NCBI GenBank assembly: GCA_964418085.1
Contig: CAYQKB010000032.1
Coordinates: 1-12,622, forward strand
Length of the DNA stretch: 12,622 nucleotides
Direction of reading: 5' to 3'
From: JBBTYG01 sp964418085
GTDB taxonomy: Bacteria; Patescibacteriota; Minisyncoccia; UBA6257; 2-01-FULL-56-20
Shown piece by piece: positions 12,055-12,622 of this stretch (position 1 is the stretch's first letter; the number at the start of each line of letters is the position of its first letter). The notes beneath the pieces were generated by a model. The model was not told the DNA's origin, ran no database searches, and was given only the letters and a program-made list of their open reading frames with translations. The position numbers and the translations under genes are program-made.

Positions 12055-12083
12055 AGTATATATAACTGCTCGAAGACTTGCAA
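12055..12083 (-). promoter_or_regulatory. Promoter of the small membrane protein gene
   Basis: On the minus strand, TTGCAA (12078-12083), a 17-bp spacer and TATACT (12055-12060). It lies directly behind the rplK terminator and gives a leader of about 35 nt ending in a GGAAAG ribosome site. Confidence 0.52.
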
Positions 12084-12107
12084 AAAATCCCCATGCGGGG
12101 ATTTTTA
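12082..12107. terminator. Terminator of rplK, bidirectional in form
   Basis: Stem ATCCCC/GGGGAT with a 4-nt loop, flanked by A/T tracts on both sides. On the minus strand it reads GGGGATTTTTTG, about 50 bp past the rplK stop. It ends the rplK transcript before any rplA could be read. Confidence 0.8.
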
Positions 12108-12151
12108 TAAACATTTCTTGAGCAAACGTCTTTCGGAAATTATGAATGAAA

Positions 12152-12577
12152 TTATGGAGTAACTTCGATTCCCATATTTCTCGCCGTGCCTGTTATCATC
12201 CGCTCAGCGGCATCAAGATCACTCGTATTTAAGTCTGCTATCTTCCGTTCGGCGATTTTACGGAGATCGGCGCGCGTTACTTTCCCAACTTTGGTCTTTA
12301 AAGGATCTCCCGAACCCTTTTCGATGCCTGCGGCTTTTTTGAGAAGCGCTGATGCCGGTGGAGTTTTGAGCTTAAAGGTGAAACTCCGGTCCTCAAAAAT
12401 GGTGATCTCCGCAGGCACAATATCTCCCGTCATTTCCTTGGTCGCTTCGTTGAATTTCTTGCAGAAATCCATGATGTTAATACCCTGCGGCCCAAGCGCG
12501 GTTCCAATCGGCGGCGCAGGATTCGCCTTGCCAGCTTCTATCTGAATTTTGATAACCGTCTTTATTTTTTTAGCCAT
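12152..12577 (-). CDS. rplK: 50S ribosomal protein L11 (uL11)
   Basis: Component of the ribosomal stalk base that binds the GTPase-associated region of 23S rRNA; 141 aa, exactly the usual length. The N-terminal domain has GKANPAPPIGTALGPQGINI (16-35) with the conserved prolines and the MDFCKKFNEAT helix. RSFTFKLKTPPASALLKKAAG (64-84) is the linker region. The C-terminal rRNA-binding domain is KVGKVTRADLRKIAERKIAD to ITGTARNMGIEV. In most bacteria rplA follows directly; here a terminator and an unrelated membrane gene follow. The region upstream (12578-12622) contains AT-rich -10-like hexamers but is too short to decide whether rplK has its own promoter or follows nusG. Confidence 0.97.
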   Translation of the reverse strand: MAKKIKTVIKIQIEAGKANPAPPIGTALGPQGINIMDFCKKFNEATKEMTGDIVPAEITIFEDRSFTFKLKTPPASALLKKAAGIEKGSGDPLKTKVGKVTRADLRKIAERKIADLNTSDLDAAERMITGTARNMGIEVTP

Positions 12578-12622
12578 AGCAAAGAATAATACTATAATCC
12601 TGCGCCGTGGGAAAGGGGTCGG

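Noticed and set aside
12013..12114. Longer start for the small membrane protein
   Set aside because: It would run through the rplK terminator and the gene's own promoter; ATG 12012 has a good ribosome site.
12578..12622. Possible tRNA 3' end upstream of rplK
   Set aside because: C-rich sequence near the edge suggested an acceptor/T-arm, but no TTCGA loop or pairing can be shown in 45 bases.

Overview
The window looks like chromosomal DNA of an ultra-small bacterium of the Candidate Phyla Radiation (Patescibacteria, probably a Parcubacteria-type lineage). This is inferred from the style of the proteins: a ThrRS without its TGS domain, a SerRS with unusual active-site loop wording, a stand-alone sigma region-4 protein, rplK with no rplA beside it, and several small orphan proteins. 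UGA is used as a stop (ftsQ), which argues against the UGA=Gly lineages. No phage, transposase, CRISPR or defence genes are visible. The genes are housekeeping; the novelty lies in the DNA and RNA between and inside them.

Layout. 1-186: AT-rich tail with a TA tract and a palindromic repeat. 187-3558 (minus): serS, then alr and ftsQ, with a second copy of the repeat between serS and alr. 3638-4140 (plus): a strong promoter, a 15-bp palindrome at the predicted transcription start, a sigma region-4-only protein, and a terminator. 4177-6012 (plus): thrS and a bidirectional terminator. 6031-7527: an orphan gene (minus) divergent from miaA (plus). 7549-8744 (minus): two unrelated orphan genes, each with its own promoter and terminator. 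They share a nearly identical 59-nt RNA leader that starts exactly at the predicted transcription start. 8736-10163 (minus): gatB. About 10206-10328 (plus): a promoter-hairpin-terminator unit that looks like a small RNA gene. 10320-11700: tmk and a dUTPase-family gene, divergent around an inverted repeat. 11779-12577 (minus): a two-helix membrane protein and rplK.

Function. serS, thrS, gatB, miaA and rplK serve translation. alr supplies D-alanine for peptidoglycan, and ftsQ acts in septum formation. tmk and the dUTPase-family gene are neighbouring steps of dTTP supply.

Four signals deserve a second look: (1) the duplicated, structure-conserving leader of the two orphan genes; (2) period-7 tandem repeats inside the coding regions of alr, thrS, miaA and gatB; (3) the small RNA candidate; (4) the sigma region-4-only gene with a palindrome at its start site. 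In addition, thrS, tmk and possibly miaA have -10 boxes exactly 6 nt from the start codon, which suggests leaderless mRNAs. All assignments come from reading the sequence; no database search was done.
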